Source: Cytophagales bacterium (lineage in GTDB: Bacteria; Bacteroidota; Bacteroidia; Cytophagales; JAAEPT01). Taken from it: a stretch of DNA of 10,280 bases. The notes under the pieces are model-generated. The model was not told where the DNA came from and did not search any database. It was given only the letters and a program-made list of their open reading frames with translations. Below are positions 1 through 7,125 of the stretch, one piece after another (positions within the stretch are counted from its first letter, which is position 1; every line of letters starts with the position of its first letter). The position numbers and the translations under genes are program-made. The DNA lies in assembly GCA_011524675.1 (NCBI GenBank), contig WTJX01000313.1:1-10280 (forward strand), written 5' to 3'.

Positions 1-110
1 ATTAACTGCTATATGTTCTCTTCATAAAAGCGAAATACTACAACCTTACTATACAAAACTAACATAGATAGCTTTACGAATAGTCCTTAATTAACCTAAA
101 TGCTAACAAA

Positions 111-145
111 AAATAAGAATAAAGTGCTACTTTCTTTTCTTATTT
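111..145 (+). terminator. possible terminator hairpin upstream of xth
   Basis: AAATAAGAA (111-119) pairs perfectly with TTCTTATTT (137-145). Inside it AAAG (121-124) pairs with CTTT (130-133) around the loop TGCTA, so about 13 pairs form with a small internal bulge. The 3' arm is T-rich, but no clean T-run follows the stem. No gene is visible in the first 228 bases on either strand, so this may end a transcript that starts left of the window. AT-rich DNA makes such stems by chance, hence the low confidence. Confidence 0.3.
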
Positions 146-228
146 AGTATCTTCACTCTCTTACCTTTTTGAAGTAATAAAAAAGGTTACAAACATACGA
201 TAAGAGTAGCTATTTTAACATAGATCAA

Positions 229-990
229 ATGAAAATCATTTCTTATAACATCAATGGTATTCGTGCAGCCATGAAAAAAGACCTCTTTACATGGCTCAAA
301 GCAGCAAATGCAGACATTGTTTGTTTTCAAGAGATCAAGGCAAATAAAGAACAGATAGACATAGCTGCCTTTGAATCCTTGGGTTATCATAGTTATTGGT
401 ACTCAGCACAAAAAAAAGGCTATAGTGGTGTAGCTATATTGAGCAAAATAAAACCCAATAATGTAGCCTATGGCTGTGGCATAGAAGCCTATGATGCCGA
501 AGGTAGAATATTACGTGCCGACTATAATGATTTTTCTATCGTCTCAGCCTACTTTCCCTCAGGCTCTAGTGGCGAAGAAAGGCAAGCTTTCAAATATGAG
601 TTCTTAGATGACCTATATACCTACTTCGTACAACTAAAAGAAACGTTTCCACATCTTATCATAGGAGGAGATTATAACATTTGCCATGAGGCAATAGATA
701 TACACGACCCTATAAGAAACAAAAAAAGTTCGGGTTTTTTACCAGAAGAAAGAGCATGGATGACCAAATTCTTTGAAGCAGGTTTTATAGACACCTTTAG
801 ATACTTCAACAAAGAAGCACATCATTACAGCTGGTGGAGTTACCGTGCCAATGCACGTGCGAATAACAAAGGCTGGAGAATAGACTATCTCTCTGCTACC
901 CAAGCTATGGAAAGCAAACTCAAAAGAGCCGCTATTCTGCCAGAAGCAAAACACTCAGATCATTGTCCTATTTTAATTGAATTAGTGTGA
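229..990 (+). CDS. xth: exodeoxyribonuclease III / AP endonuclease (Xth/ExoA family)
   Basis: This is a 253-residue endonuclease/exonuclease/phosphatase-fold protein of the ExoIII family. The family cuts DNA 5' to abasic sites and removes 3' blocking groups during base excision repair, using Mg2+ in the cytoplasm. Family signatures are present in order: the N-terminal YNINGIRA (residues 6-13, Asn7), the metal-binding Glu35 in QEIKA, the GGDYN motif with Asp148 and Asn150, WRIDY with Asp219, and the C-terminal HSDHCPI with the catalytic Asp244-His245 pair. Length and motif order match complete, functional members such as ExoA. The ATG at 229 places the first beta strand exactly where the family begins, and there is no clear Shine-Dalgarno, as is usual in Bacteroidota. 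The stop codon overlaps the GTG start of the next gene, so the two are probably translated from one message. The identification is firm; xth versus exoA is only a naming matter. Confidence 0.96.
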   Translation: MKIISYNINGIRAAMKKDLFTWLKAANADIVCFQEIKANKEQIDIAAFESLGYHSYWYSAQKKGYSGVAILSKIKPNNVAYGCGIEAYDAEGRILRADYNDFSIVSAYFPSGSSGEERQAFKYEFLDDLYTYFVQLKETFPHLIIGGDYNICHEAIDIHDPIRNKKSSGFLPEERAWMTKFFEAGFIDTFRYFNKEAHHYSWWSYRANARANNKGWRIDYLSATQAMESKLKRAAILPEAKHSDHCPILIELV

Positions 991-3900
991 TAGAATCTCA
1001 ATACATAACGGAAATAAAAAATCGCCTTGGCAATTATAAAAAACTATTTTTCAGAAAAGAACTGATCAAAGGCATAGCTATATGCCTTATATTTTTATTG
1101 GCATCCTATTTCATCATTAGCTCATTAGAATTTTGGGGGCACTTTTCTACCGCCATTCGTACCCTACTCTTTTTTGGTTTTTTGTTTTTGGCCCTAGGTC
1201 TGCTAGGCTTTTTAGTTATACTCCCCACCTATAACCTGTTGACTGCTCACAGAAAAATGAGCGACAAAGAAGCTGCACAACAGTTAGGACAGTTTTTCCC
1301 TGCCATACAAGACAAACTGTTGAATATGATTCAACTGCAAAACGTTGAAAACACCAGCTCGGAGCTTATCTTGGCAAGTATTGCACAAAAAAGTAAAGAG
1401 TTATCTCCTTTTTCTTTCCAAAAAGCCATAGACTTCAAAAGCATAAAAAAATACCTCATTGCTGCCCTTGCCATCATACTCTTTCTTTTGCTTATCTTCT
1501 TTGTCAAAAAAGATATCTTCACACAAGGAAGCAAAAGAGTCATTCAGTACAACCAATACTTTGAAACACCAGCCCCCTTCCGCTTTGAGATGCTCAACGA
1601 AACGTTGGAAGTGGCTAGAAATGAAGCTTTTGAATTTCAATTAAGGCTAGAAGGCAATGCCGTCCCCGACCAAAGTAAGATCATGATAGATGGAAAGTCA
1701 TACCTCATGAAAAAAAATGAAGAAGGTATCTTTTCTTTCAAACTAAAAAATGTAAAAGAAAATATTTCTTTTCAATACAGTGCCTCTGGTTATTACTCCG
1801 CCCAGCACCAACTCAGTGTGATAGACAAAGCTAGTCTTGACTTCTTTTCTATCACCATAGACTACCCCGCCTATCAGCACAGAAAAAGTGAAACTATAGA
1901 AAATACAGGTAGTTTTCATGTTTCCGAAGGTGCTAGAGTACACTGGGAAGCAAACGTACAGCATAGCGATTACCTACTTTTTGTATTTGATGACTCACGC
2001 AAAGAACTTGCCTCAAAGACAAAAAACAATATGTTCTCCTTGTCAAAAAAGGTAAGAAACAATACTACATATGCCATTATACTAGATAGCACTTCTATCA
2101 CTAATGCAGACAGAAGTATATACGAAATAAATGTCATCAAAGACCATTACCCTACATTGAATGTAAACACATATTCAGATAGTGTCTTGAACAATTATGT
2201 ACTGCTTTCGGGAAACATATCGGACGACTATGGTTTTTCAAAACTAGAAGTTATCTATGAAATAACGAGTCAAGAAAGTACGATAAAGAAAGGTACAAGC
2301 ACCATCAAACAACAATTTACTTCCTCAAACGAACGTTTCAACTATGTTTTGAATTTGGACTCAATAGGCTTGTCTGCGGGTGAGAACATAAAATATGCCG
2401 TAGCAGTATGGGACAATGATGGCATCAATGGCGCTAAGAAAACACAAAGTAGTTTTTACACTCTTGAGCTACCTTCGCAAAGCGAGCTAGAAAGTGCTAT
2501 AGCACAATCAGAGAAAAAACAAGAGCAAGAATTGGCTTCTCTAAAAAAAGAACTAGACCAACTGCAAGATGAACTAGAAAAAATACAAGAGAGATTGAAA
2601 GTAAAAAAACAAATCGATTGGCAAGACAAAAAAGAGATAGAAAGAATCATACAGAAACAAAAAGAAGTACAAGAAAAGATAAAAAATGCTCAAAAAAATC
2701 ATGAAGAAAAAGAATTGAAAAAGGAGCAATTGGACCAGAAAAGTTCTGAAAAAGAGAGCGAGCTTGCACAACAAATGATGAATGAGCTCAAAGATGAAGA
2801 AATGGACGAAATCTTAGAGGAACTTCAAAAATTACTCTCCGAAAAGAACAATACACAAAAACTAAATAAAGAATTAAAAAAGTTAGAAAACCAAAACAAA
2901 ATAAACAGTAAGAACGTAGAGAGAACGAAGGAATTGCTAAAGAAACAACTTGTAAAAGAAAAATTAGAAAAAGCTATTTCTGATCTTGATAAGTTGTCCA
3001 AAGAAGAAGAAGAGCTGTCAGAAAAAACGGAAAAACAGGAATTGACAAAACAAGAATCCAAAGAACAGCAGGAAAGAATACGCTCAGACTTTGAAAAGCT
3101 AGAAAAAGACATCCAAAAAATGGAAGAAATGAATCGTTCATTAGAAAGACCAAACAAGATGAACGATACACAGAGCGAAAGGTCAGAAATAAAAGAACAG
3201 ATGAAGAAGGCAGAAGAGTCTTCTGAGAGTGGAAATCAGAAAAAGGCAAGTGAGCAGCAACAAAAAGCCAAGGAGCAGATGCAGCAGATGCAACAAAAAA
3301 TGAAGCAGATGCAGGAGCAAATGGAAATGAAAGTATTGAAAGAAAATATTGAAACACTACAGATTATTTTGGATAACCTTATCAAACTCTCTTTGGAGCA
3401 AGAAAAGATCATAGACAAGATAGCTGGAGTACCTACTACAGATCCTGTCTTTATAGAATATGCTCAAAAACAAGTGCAGCTAAATGAGAATGCACACATA
3501 GTAGAAGATAGTTTGTTTGCCTTAGCAAAGAGAGCAGCAGAAATAAGAGAAACCGTTTTGGAAGAAACCCAAAAAGTAGGCACCTACATGGAAGAAAGTT
3601 TGGATGCAATACAAAGAAGAAACACGCCTGTGATCTCTACCAAACAGCAATATGCCATGACTTCCATGAATAATTTAGCGCTCTTGCTCAGTGATATTTT
3701 GAGCAATATGCAAGCAGATGCTAATAGCATGCCACAGCAAGGTGAGCCACAACAAGGAGAGCCGCAACAAGGAGGAGAAGGACAACAACAACAACAAGCG
3801 GGAGATCAAAAACAACGAGGGGAGCAAGGCGAAGGTGAAGGAGATCCCAAGGATGGCGTTGGCAATCAACAAGAACAACTAAACCAAGGCATACAAGAAC

Positions 3901-4355
3901 TGAGCGAAGGTCAAAAGTCTGGTAGAGAACTTTCGCAAGAGCTAGCCAAGTTAGCCGCTCAGCAAGAAAAAATAAGACGTGCCATAAAAAAATTAGAAAA
4001 TGAGCAAGGGCAAGGTTCTGCACTCAAAGAAGAACTAGCCAAGCTGCAAAAACTAATGGAAGAAACAGAAAAAGACTTAGTATTTAAGCAAGTAGATCAG
4101 GAAACTCTACAGCGACAAAAAGACATACTCACTAGACTATTCAAAGCCGAGAAAGCAAGCAGGACACAAGGTCTTGAAGAAAAAAGAGAAGCAGAGAGAG
4201 GGCATTCTTTTAAAGGAAAATACCCGCCTGCTATAGAAAAATACCTTGAAGAAAAAAGGAAACAAACTGAGTTGATGAGAACCGTACCTCCCTCACTAAC
4301 ACCGTTTTATGAAGAAAAAGTAAATAACTATTTTGAAAGGATAGACAAAAACTAA
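987..4355 (+). CDS. DUF4175-type membrane-anchored coiled-coil protein
   Basis: This 1122-residue protein resembles the uncharacterised DUF4175 family of Bacteroidota; I do not know its function. Three hydrophobic segments are visible at about residues 29-50, 59-79 and 156-173. A beta-rich, probably extracytoplasmic region follows to about residue 500. From about 505 to 800 it is dominated by highly charged Glu/Lys/Gln coiled coil. A low-complexity stretch at about 916-960 contains three PQQGE/PQQGG units and a run of five Gln, and a charged C-terminus ends in a TVPPSLTPFYEEKV-like segment. The start is GTG at 987, and the sequence GTGA joins it to the xth stop (a 4-nt overlap), which suggests translational coupling. 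No later ATG keeps the first membrane segment's flanking residues as well. No enzyme motif is seen. By architecture it could be a cell-envelope scaffold or stress sensor, which is inference only. The family assignment rests on the N-terminal helices and the overall layout recalled from family members. Confidence 0.8.
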   Translation: MIESQYITEIKNRLGNYKKLFFRKELIKGIAICLIFLLASYFIISSLEFWGHFSTAIRTLLFFGFLFLALGLLGFLVILPTYNLLTAHRKMSDKEAAQQLGQFFPAIQDKLLNMIQLQNVENTSSELILASIAQKSKELSPFSFQKAIDFKSIKKYLIAALAIILFLLLIFFVKKDIFTQGSKRVIQYNQYFETPAPFRFEMLNETLEVARNEAFEFQLRLEGNAVPDQSKIMIDGKSYLMKKNEEGIFSFKLKNVKENISFQYSASGYYSAQHQLSVIDKASLDFFSITIDYPAYQHRKSETIENTGSFHVSEGARVHWEANVQHSDYLLFVFDDSRKELASKTKNNMFSLSKKVRNNTTYAIILDSTSITNADRSIYEINVIKDHYPTLNVNTYSDSVLNNYVLLSGNISDDYGFSKLEVIYEITSQESTIKKGTSTIKQQFTSSNERFNYVLNLDSIGLSAGENIKYAVAVWDNDGINGAKKTQSSFYTLELPSQSELESAIAQSEKKQEQELASLKKELDQLQDELEKIQERLKVKKQIDWQDKKEIERIIQKQKEVQEKIKNAQKNHEEKELKKEQLDQKSSEKESELAQQMMNELKDEEMDEILEELQKLLSEKNNTQKLNKELKKLENQNKINSKNVERTKELLKKQLVKEKLEKAISDLDKLSKEEEELSEKTEKQELTKQESKEQQERIRSDFEKLEKDIQKMEEMNRSLERPNKMNDTQSERSEIKEQMKKAEESSESGNQKKASEQQQKAKEQMQQMQQKMKQMQEQMEMKVLKENIETLQIILDNLIKLSLEQEKIIDKIAGVPTTDPVFIEYAQKQVQLNENAHIVEDSLFALAKRAAEIRETVLEETQKVGTYMEESLDAIQRRNTPVISTKQQYAMTSMNNLALLLSDILSNMQADANSMPQQGEPQQGEPQQGGEGQQQQQAGDQKQRGEQGEGEGDPKDGVGNQQEQLNQGIQELSEGQKSGRELSQELAKLAAQQEKIRRAIKKLENEQGQGSALKEELAKLQKLMEETEKDLVFKQVDQETLQRQKDILTRLFKAEKASRTQGLEEKREAERGHSFKGKYPPAIEKYLEEKRKQTELMRTVPPSLTPFYEEKVNNYFERIDKN
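3732..3799 (+). repeat. in-gene 15-bp tandem repeat and CAA run (PQQGE units, poly-Gln)
   Basis: Three 15-bp units (3732-3746, 3747-3761, 3762-3776) encode PQQGE, PQQGE and PQQGG. They are followed shortly by five CAA codons encoding Gln. Both keep the reading frame of the DUF4175-type gene, and units of 15 bp can expand or contract without a frameshift. They form a flexible hydrophilic linker between the coiled-coil part and the C-terminal part. Synonymous differences between units (CAG/CAA, GGT/GGA, CCA/CCG) suggest the array is not freshly duplicated. Confidence 0.8.
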
Positions 4356-4367
4356 TTATGCATAGAC

Positions 4368-4383
4368 TAAGTTTTAAAACTTA
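4368..4383. other. 16-bp perfect palindrome after the DUF4175-type gene
   Basis: TAAGTTTTAAAACTTA is a perfect 16-bp palindrome starting 12 nt after the stop codon at 4355. It has no loop bases, so it is a poor RNA hairpin. A few pyrimidine-rich bases follow, but no T-run. It could be a protein-binding site or a degenerate terminator. In DNA this AT-rich it could also be chance. Confidence 0.3.
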
Positions 4384-4426
4384 ACTCTTCTTTATCCTTG
4401 TGAGAATCAAGAAAAAAAGAAAAATT

Positions 4427-4434
4427 TAAATTTG
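4427..4434 (+). promoter_or_regulatory. candidate -7 promoter box (TAAATTTG) for the ATPase-ybeY pair
   Basis: TAAATTTG matches the Bacteroidota sigma-A -7 consensus TAnnTTTG exactly and lies 48 bases before the ATG at 4483. That would give a leader of about 40 nt. The nearest TTG upstream (4398-4400) is about 26 bases away, longer than the usual spacing to the -33 box, so the -33 element is weak or absent. The 127-nt gap after the upstream gene makes a separate promoter plausible. Confidence 0.35.
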
Positions 4435-4482
4435 TTAAAAAAAAATTAGCAATTAAAAATAATAAATTCGTAATTTTCGACA

Positions 4483-4902
4483 ATGGAGCAGATAAAAATC
4501 CAAATTCCCTCTTTGCCAGAAAACATTCGTATTGTTGAAAGCTTTATCGACAATGTGAAAGACAAATATCAAATCAATGATAATATGTATGGCAATATCA
4601 TGGTTGCAATCACAGAAGCTGTGAACAATGCAATCATTCATGGAAATAATTCTGATAGAAGAAAACTTGTAGATCTTTCACTCGTACTTCAAGAAAACGA
4701 AGTATCCTTTACGATAGAAGACCAAGGACAAGGCTTTGATTTTGATAACCTTCCAGACCCTACCGCTCCCGAAAATATAGAAAAAGAAGGTGGTAGAGGT
4801 ATATTCCTAATCAAAAATCTTGCTAACAAATATGAATATACGCACAACGGTAGGATAGTTGAAATATCATTTGACCTTGAAGAGGATGAGGATGATGCCT
4901 AA
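4483..4902 (+). CDS. RsbW/SpoIIAB-type ATP-binding protein (anti-sigma-factor kinase family)
   Basis: This 139-residue stand-alone GHKL-type ATPase domain belongs to the RsbW/SpoIIAB/BtrW family. Members bind ATP and usually phosphorylate an antagonist STAS protein and/or hold a sigma factor. The Bergerat-fold motifs are clear: an N-box with Glu45, Asn48, Asn49 and His53-Gly54 (TEAVNNAIIHGN), a G1 box DQGQGFD starting at Asp80, and a G2 box GGRGIFLIKNL starting at Gly103. The C-terminus ends in a short acidic tail (EEDEDD). Length is normal for the family. It lies 41 nt before ybeY with no obvious terminator between, so the two are probably co-transcribed. No cognate sigma factor or anti-anti-sigma gene sits beside it. 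The STAS-like gene at 6207-6707 is close, but on the opposite strand and not of the classical antagonist type. The fold is certain; the partner and role are unknown. Confidence 0.9.
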   Translation: MEQIKIQIPSLPENIRIVESFIDNVKDKYQINDNMYGNIMVAITEAVNNAIIHGNNSDRRKLVDLSLVLQENEVSFTIEDQGQGFDFDNLPDPTAPENIEKEGGRGIFLIKNLANKYEYTHNGRIVEISFDLEEDEDDA

Positions 4903-4943
4903 ACATACGTTGAGCCTAACATTCTATATCACTTTATAACTCC

Positions 4944-5378
4944 ATGTCGTCTATACATTTCAGTGATCAATCTGCTGGTTTTTCTCTGGAACACACATCA
5001 CAAACCATTAAGTGGCTCACTCAGATAGCTAATAATGAAGGATATAGTGTTCAAAGATTAAATTATATTTTTTGCTCAGACGAAGATTTGCTTTCTATCA
5101 ACAAGCAATATCTACAACACGACTATTATACAGATATCATCACATTTGACCTCAGTGAAATAGAAAAATCCATCTTCGCAGACATCTACATCAGTATAGA
5201 TAGAGTCAAAGACAATGCAGTCCAATACCAACAAGAATTTATGCACGAACTACTACGTGTCTTATCTCATGGGCTACTTCACCTCATTGGCTTCAATGAT
5301 AAGACTCCACAACAGCAAGCTCTAATGACTCAGAAAGAAAACGAATGCATAGGGCTGTTCATGGATATTTTGGCATAG
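4944..5378 (+). CDS. ybeY: endoribonuclease YbeY (16S rRNA maturation)
   Basis: YbeY is a metal-dependent single-strand endoribonuclease needed for 16S rRNA 3'-end maturation and late-stage 70S ribosome quality control. The 144-residue protein carries the family landmarks: TDIITFD at residues 63-69 (the TDVLSFP-equivalent segment), the DIYIS strand at 80-84, and the signature SHGLLHLIGFND. In this signature the first two zinc ligands are His109 and His113, and the position of the third His (E. coli His124 equivalent) is Asp119. An Asp at that site is, from memory, common in YbeY of Bacteroidota, so this is probably a lineage variant rather than damage. The ATG at 4944 gives a normal-length N-terminus. 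It follows the ATP-binding protein by 41 nt. In many Bacteroidota mnmG follows ybeY; here it does not, and a repeat-bearing gap comes next. Confidence 0.95.
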   Translation: MSSIHFSDQSAGFSLEHTSQTIKWLTQIANNEGYSVQRLNYIFCSDEDLLSINKQYLQHDYYTDIITFDLSEIEKSIFADIYISIDRVKDNAVQYQQEFMHELLRVLSHGLLHLIGFNDKTPQQQALMTQKENECIGLFMDILA

Positions 5379-5540
5379 TTTATGATTTATTTCTACCAAA
5401 ATCAAAAAAAGTTTTACTACACTTGTAATAACTACGTAAATTAATTAATTTCAAGCAGTTTAAGTTATCACTCTAAAAATAAAGTAGTTTCTTATATAGC
5501 TACCTTTTGATTTTATATGAGTTTTTAGGTATTAGAAGGG

Positions 5541-5630
5541 CTTTGCATAACTAAGGTTTTGTGCTTAATCAAGGCTTTCTATTAGCTTATTAAGCAATAA
5601 GTACAGAGACACAATTTTTTGGACGACTAC
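5541..5630 (+). repeat. dispersed intergenic repeat, short copy
   Basis: Bases 5541-5579 (39 nt, beginning CTTTGCATAACTAAGG) match the reverse complement of 8282-8320 at 38 of 39 positions; the difference is A versus G at 5568. The 15-mer TTTTTGGACGACTAC at 5616-5630 recurs exactly at 8474-8488 on the same strand. The two blocks are 36 nt apart here. This copy therefore has one arm plus the end block and lacks the opposing arm and second hairpin seen in the longer copy after accD. There is no coding capacity. It may be a non-autonomous, MITE-like or REP-like element; no transposase or target duplication is visible. Confidence 0.75.
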
Positions 5631-5659
5631 ATATACTGTTCGTTCTTTACCGAATTAAT

Positions 5660-5680
5660 ACTATTTATTTGATAAATAGT
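5660..5680. promoter_or_regulatory. 9-bp inverted repeat upstream of the GNAT gene (possible operator)
   Basis: ACTATTTAT (5660-5668) and ATAAATAGT (5672-5680) form a perfect 9-bp inverted repeat around TTG, ending 19 nt before the ATG at 5700. The overlapping TTTATTTG (5664-5671) is one mismatch from the TAnnTTTG -7 box. The palindrome could thus cover the promoter of the acetyltransferase. No strong -33 box is visible. The repeat is all A/T except its outer C/G pair, so chance remains possible. Confidence 0.3.
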
Positions 5681-5699
5681 CCAATACATTTAAATACAC

Positions 5700-6155
5700 A
5701 TGACTATACAGTTAAAAAAAGCTAATACGTCAGATATTGATTTATTAGTTTCATTTCAATATCAACTAGCAGAAGAAACCGAAAACCTAGTATTAGACAA
5801 AAACATACTAAAAGAGGGGGTAATCAACTTATTAGCAGATGACAGTAAAGGTACGTATTGGATAGCAGAAATTGACGGTGAAAAGATTGGCTGTGTGATG
5901 ATTCAACATGAATGGAGCGACTGGAGAAATGGTACTGTTTTTTGGATTCACTCAGTGTATGTAAAGGTAGAATATAGAAAAAAAGGTGTCTTTAGGTCTA
6001 TGTATTCTTTCTTTCAAAAAATGGTAAAAAATGATGATAACCTGAAAGGGCTAAGGCTATACGTGGATAAAACCAATCAAAATGCGATCAAAACATATGC
6101 TGCCATGGGCATGACTCGTGAGCATTATGATCTATACGAATGGATGGCAAACTAG
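5700..6155 (+). CDS. GNAT-family N-acetyltransferase
   Basis: This 151-residue protein has the GCN5-related N-acetyltransferase fold, which transfers an acyl group from acyl-CoA to an amine. The N-terminus (IQLKKANTSDIDLLVSF) is the usual first strand and helix. The central strands contain WIAEIDGEKIGCVMI (about 54-68). Motif A is HSVYVKVEYRKKGVFRSM (about 84-101); its R-K-K-G-V-F pyrophosphate-binding loop follows the R/QxxGxG/A pattern with Phe in place of the last Gly/Ala. The terminal region DKTNQNAIKTYAAMGM (about 126-141) is the typical motif B segment. The length is complete. The substrate cannot be told from sequence. It is monocistronic, follows a repeat-bearing gap, and converges on the STAS-like gene with 51 nt between the stops. 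The ATG at 5700 fits the fold; there is no Shine-Dalgarno. Confidence 0.9.
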   Translation: MTIQLKKANTSDIDLLVSFQYQLAEETENLVLDKNILKEGVINLLADDSKGTYWIAEIDGEKIGCVMIQHEWSDWRNGTVFWIHSVYVKVEYRKKGVFRSMYSFFQKMVKNDDNLKGLRLYVDKTNQNAIKTYAAMGMTREHYDLYEWMAN

Positions 6156-6206
6156 GCTAGTTTACATAAAATCACATTACTTTGCTTTTTGTCTAAGCTC
6201 GCCTAC

Positions 6207-6707
6207 TTATTGGCGCACTATCCAACGCAAAGCGTCATCAGTATTGTCAAAATACTTACTTTTTATATTGTATAGTGTAGCTATTTTTTCGGATATCATT
6301 TTTAGAGAAACTTCACCAAATATATCTTTGGGCATTATAAAGGCAAAAGTTTTGATATCTTTATCGTTGGCTTTAGAAAACCAGTGTTCACATGTCCACT
6401 CCCTATTTTCATCGGTCAAGGCTTCTAAATCTGTAGCATTGAAGATCACCTTTTTTATGTTTCTTTCTATAATGGCAGAGAACGTTTCGTGCAGTATGTT
6501 CCTATAACTATCGTGGTCTATAAAGCCCTTCCAGTTTATCTCCATAACCGAATCACTGAGATGAAAGATGAGATTGGCAAATTTAGATTCAAAAAGCTCT
6601 TTCTTTGCACTAGCAATATCATGTATCTTAGCTTCTTTAGGCGTAGAAGCTTCTTTTTGCAAATGAATTTTTTGCTGTACTTGATATTTGGTGAAATAAC
6701 TTTTCAT
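6207..6707 (-). CDS. STAS/SpoIIAA-like domain protein
   Basis: This 166-residue protein resembles small STAS/SpoIIAA-like (SEC14-like fold) proteins found in many Bacteroidota; no defined function is known to me. Family-like features run from about residue 50 onward: a strand-turn around MEINWKGFIDHDSYRNIL, the strand KKVIFNATDLEALTDENREW, the helix CEHWFSKA, the strand TFAFIMPKDIFGE, and the C-terminal KYFDNTDDALRWI. The first 30 or so residues are a polar Lys/Gln/Glu-rich extension beyond the usual domain start, so translation could begin later, but I see no better in-frame start than the ATG at 6705-6707. The classical phosphorylatable Ser of anti-anti-sigma factors (DSSG) is not evident, which argues against a standard SpoIIAA role. 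It converges on the acetyltransferase and diverges from accD. The gene is real, the domain assignment fairly sure and the role unknown. Confidence 0.8.
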   Translation of the reverse strand: MKSYFTKYQVQQKIHLQKEASTPKEAKIHDIASAKKELFESKFANLIFHLSDSVMEINWKGFIDHDSYRNILHETFSAIIERNIKKVIFNATDLEALTDENREWTCEHWFSKANDKDIKTFAFIMPKDIFGEVSLKMISEKIATLYNIKSKYFDNTDDALRWIVRQ

Positions 6708-6888
6708 TCAGTATTTGCTACTGTTTTATAAACGATAGCACGGCAATATAACGATATAATAGTAAGAATTCAAGCCAACTATCAAAATAGAATGTCTGTC
6801 AGAAAACAAACTAGTATTTTTTCTTCAACAACTTACGAAATAAAAAAAAATAGGTTGCCATGAACTTTGTTTTAATTTTCATAAGCTT

Positions 6889-6902
6889 TTGACTATTGTC
6901 AA
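6889..6902. promoter_or_regulatory. FNR/FixK-shaped palindrome TTGAC-N4-GTCAA
   Basis: TTGACTATTGTCAA has the geometry of CRP/FNR-superfamily sites (the FNR site is TTGAT-N4-ATCAA, and FixK-type boxes allow C/G at the inner position). Two further pairs extend the stem: TTTTGAC 6887-6893 with GTCAAAA 6898-6904. It lies about 182 bp before the STAS-like start and about 424 bp before accD, so it is far from either gene unless their leaders are long. The match is by shape only; no regulator gene is present in the window. Confidence 0.3.
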
Positions 6903-7097
6903 AAAAGTTATAAGATATGAATATGCTAACCGCTAAAAGAGTCACTAAAAGTATTTAGTTCAACTTTACTATCGTTTATCAGTCTCAACGCGCGTTAATA
7001 CCACATTATCCAACTAAAAAGAGGCAATAATCAATCAAAAATATTGTGTATTCATCAAATAAAAACAAATATCTTTCTCACAAAGAGTGAAAAATAG

Positions 7098-7105
7098 TAT
7101 CTTTG
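7098..7105 (+). promoter_or_regulatory. candidate accD promoter (-7 box TATCTTTG)
   Basis: TATCTTTG is an exact match to the Bacteroidota -7 consensus TAnnTTTG. A weak -33-like TTTC lies at 7074-7077, 20 bp upstream, which is about the right spacing. Transcription would begin near 7112 and leave a leader of about 214 nt before the accD ATG. That leader includes the tandem stem-loops at 7126-7172. This is the best promoter match in the region, but it has not been tested against other AT-rich matches. Confidence 0.4.
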
Positions 7106-7125
7106 TAGGCTTTTGTTTAAGCTAT

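Larger units (their letters stand above)
5379..5699. other. gene-free gap between ybeY and the GNAT gene
   Basis: I find no credible coding sequence in these 321 bases. Contents in order are: AT-rich DNA with a trivial palindrome (AAATTAATTAATTT, 5438-5451); a dispersed-repeat arm (5541-5579); a 6-bp stem CTTATT/AATAAG around AAGC (5586-5601) with a T-run at 5615-5620 that might serve as a weak terminator for ybeY; the shared block at 5616-5630; and a 9-bp inverted repeat just before the acetyltransferase start. Confidence 0.6.

Noticed and set aside
190..197. Minus-strand TATGTTTG as a leftward promoter
   Set aside because: It matches the -7 box but has no -33 box at proper spacing (the nearest TTTG is about 28 bp away), and no leftward gene is visible in 1-190.
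2456..4023. Several long open frames on the - strand opposite the coiled-coil gene
   Set aside because: They are shadows of the Glu/Lys/Gln-rich reading frame: Phe/Ser/Leu-rich, mutually overlapping, and without any recognisable domain.
6118..6731. Open frames on the + strand across the STAS-like gene (6118-6507 and 6489-6731)
   Set aside because: They overlap the well-supported - strand gene almost entirely and the translations look like antisense shadows.
6842..6850. Nine-A run as a phase-variable tract
   Set aside because: It is non-coding and not within a convincing promoter spacer; runs of this length are expected in AT-rich intergenic DNA.
6791..6862. Small ORF of 23 codons (ATG 6791) as a peptide gene
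   Set aside because: No translation signal, no recognisable pattern and no context support it.
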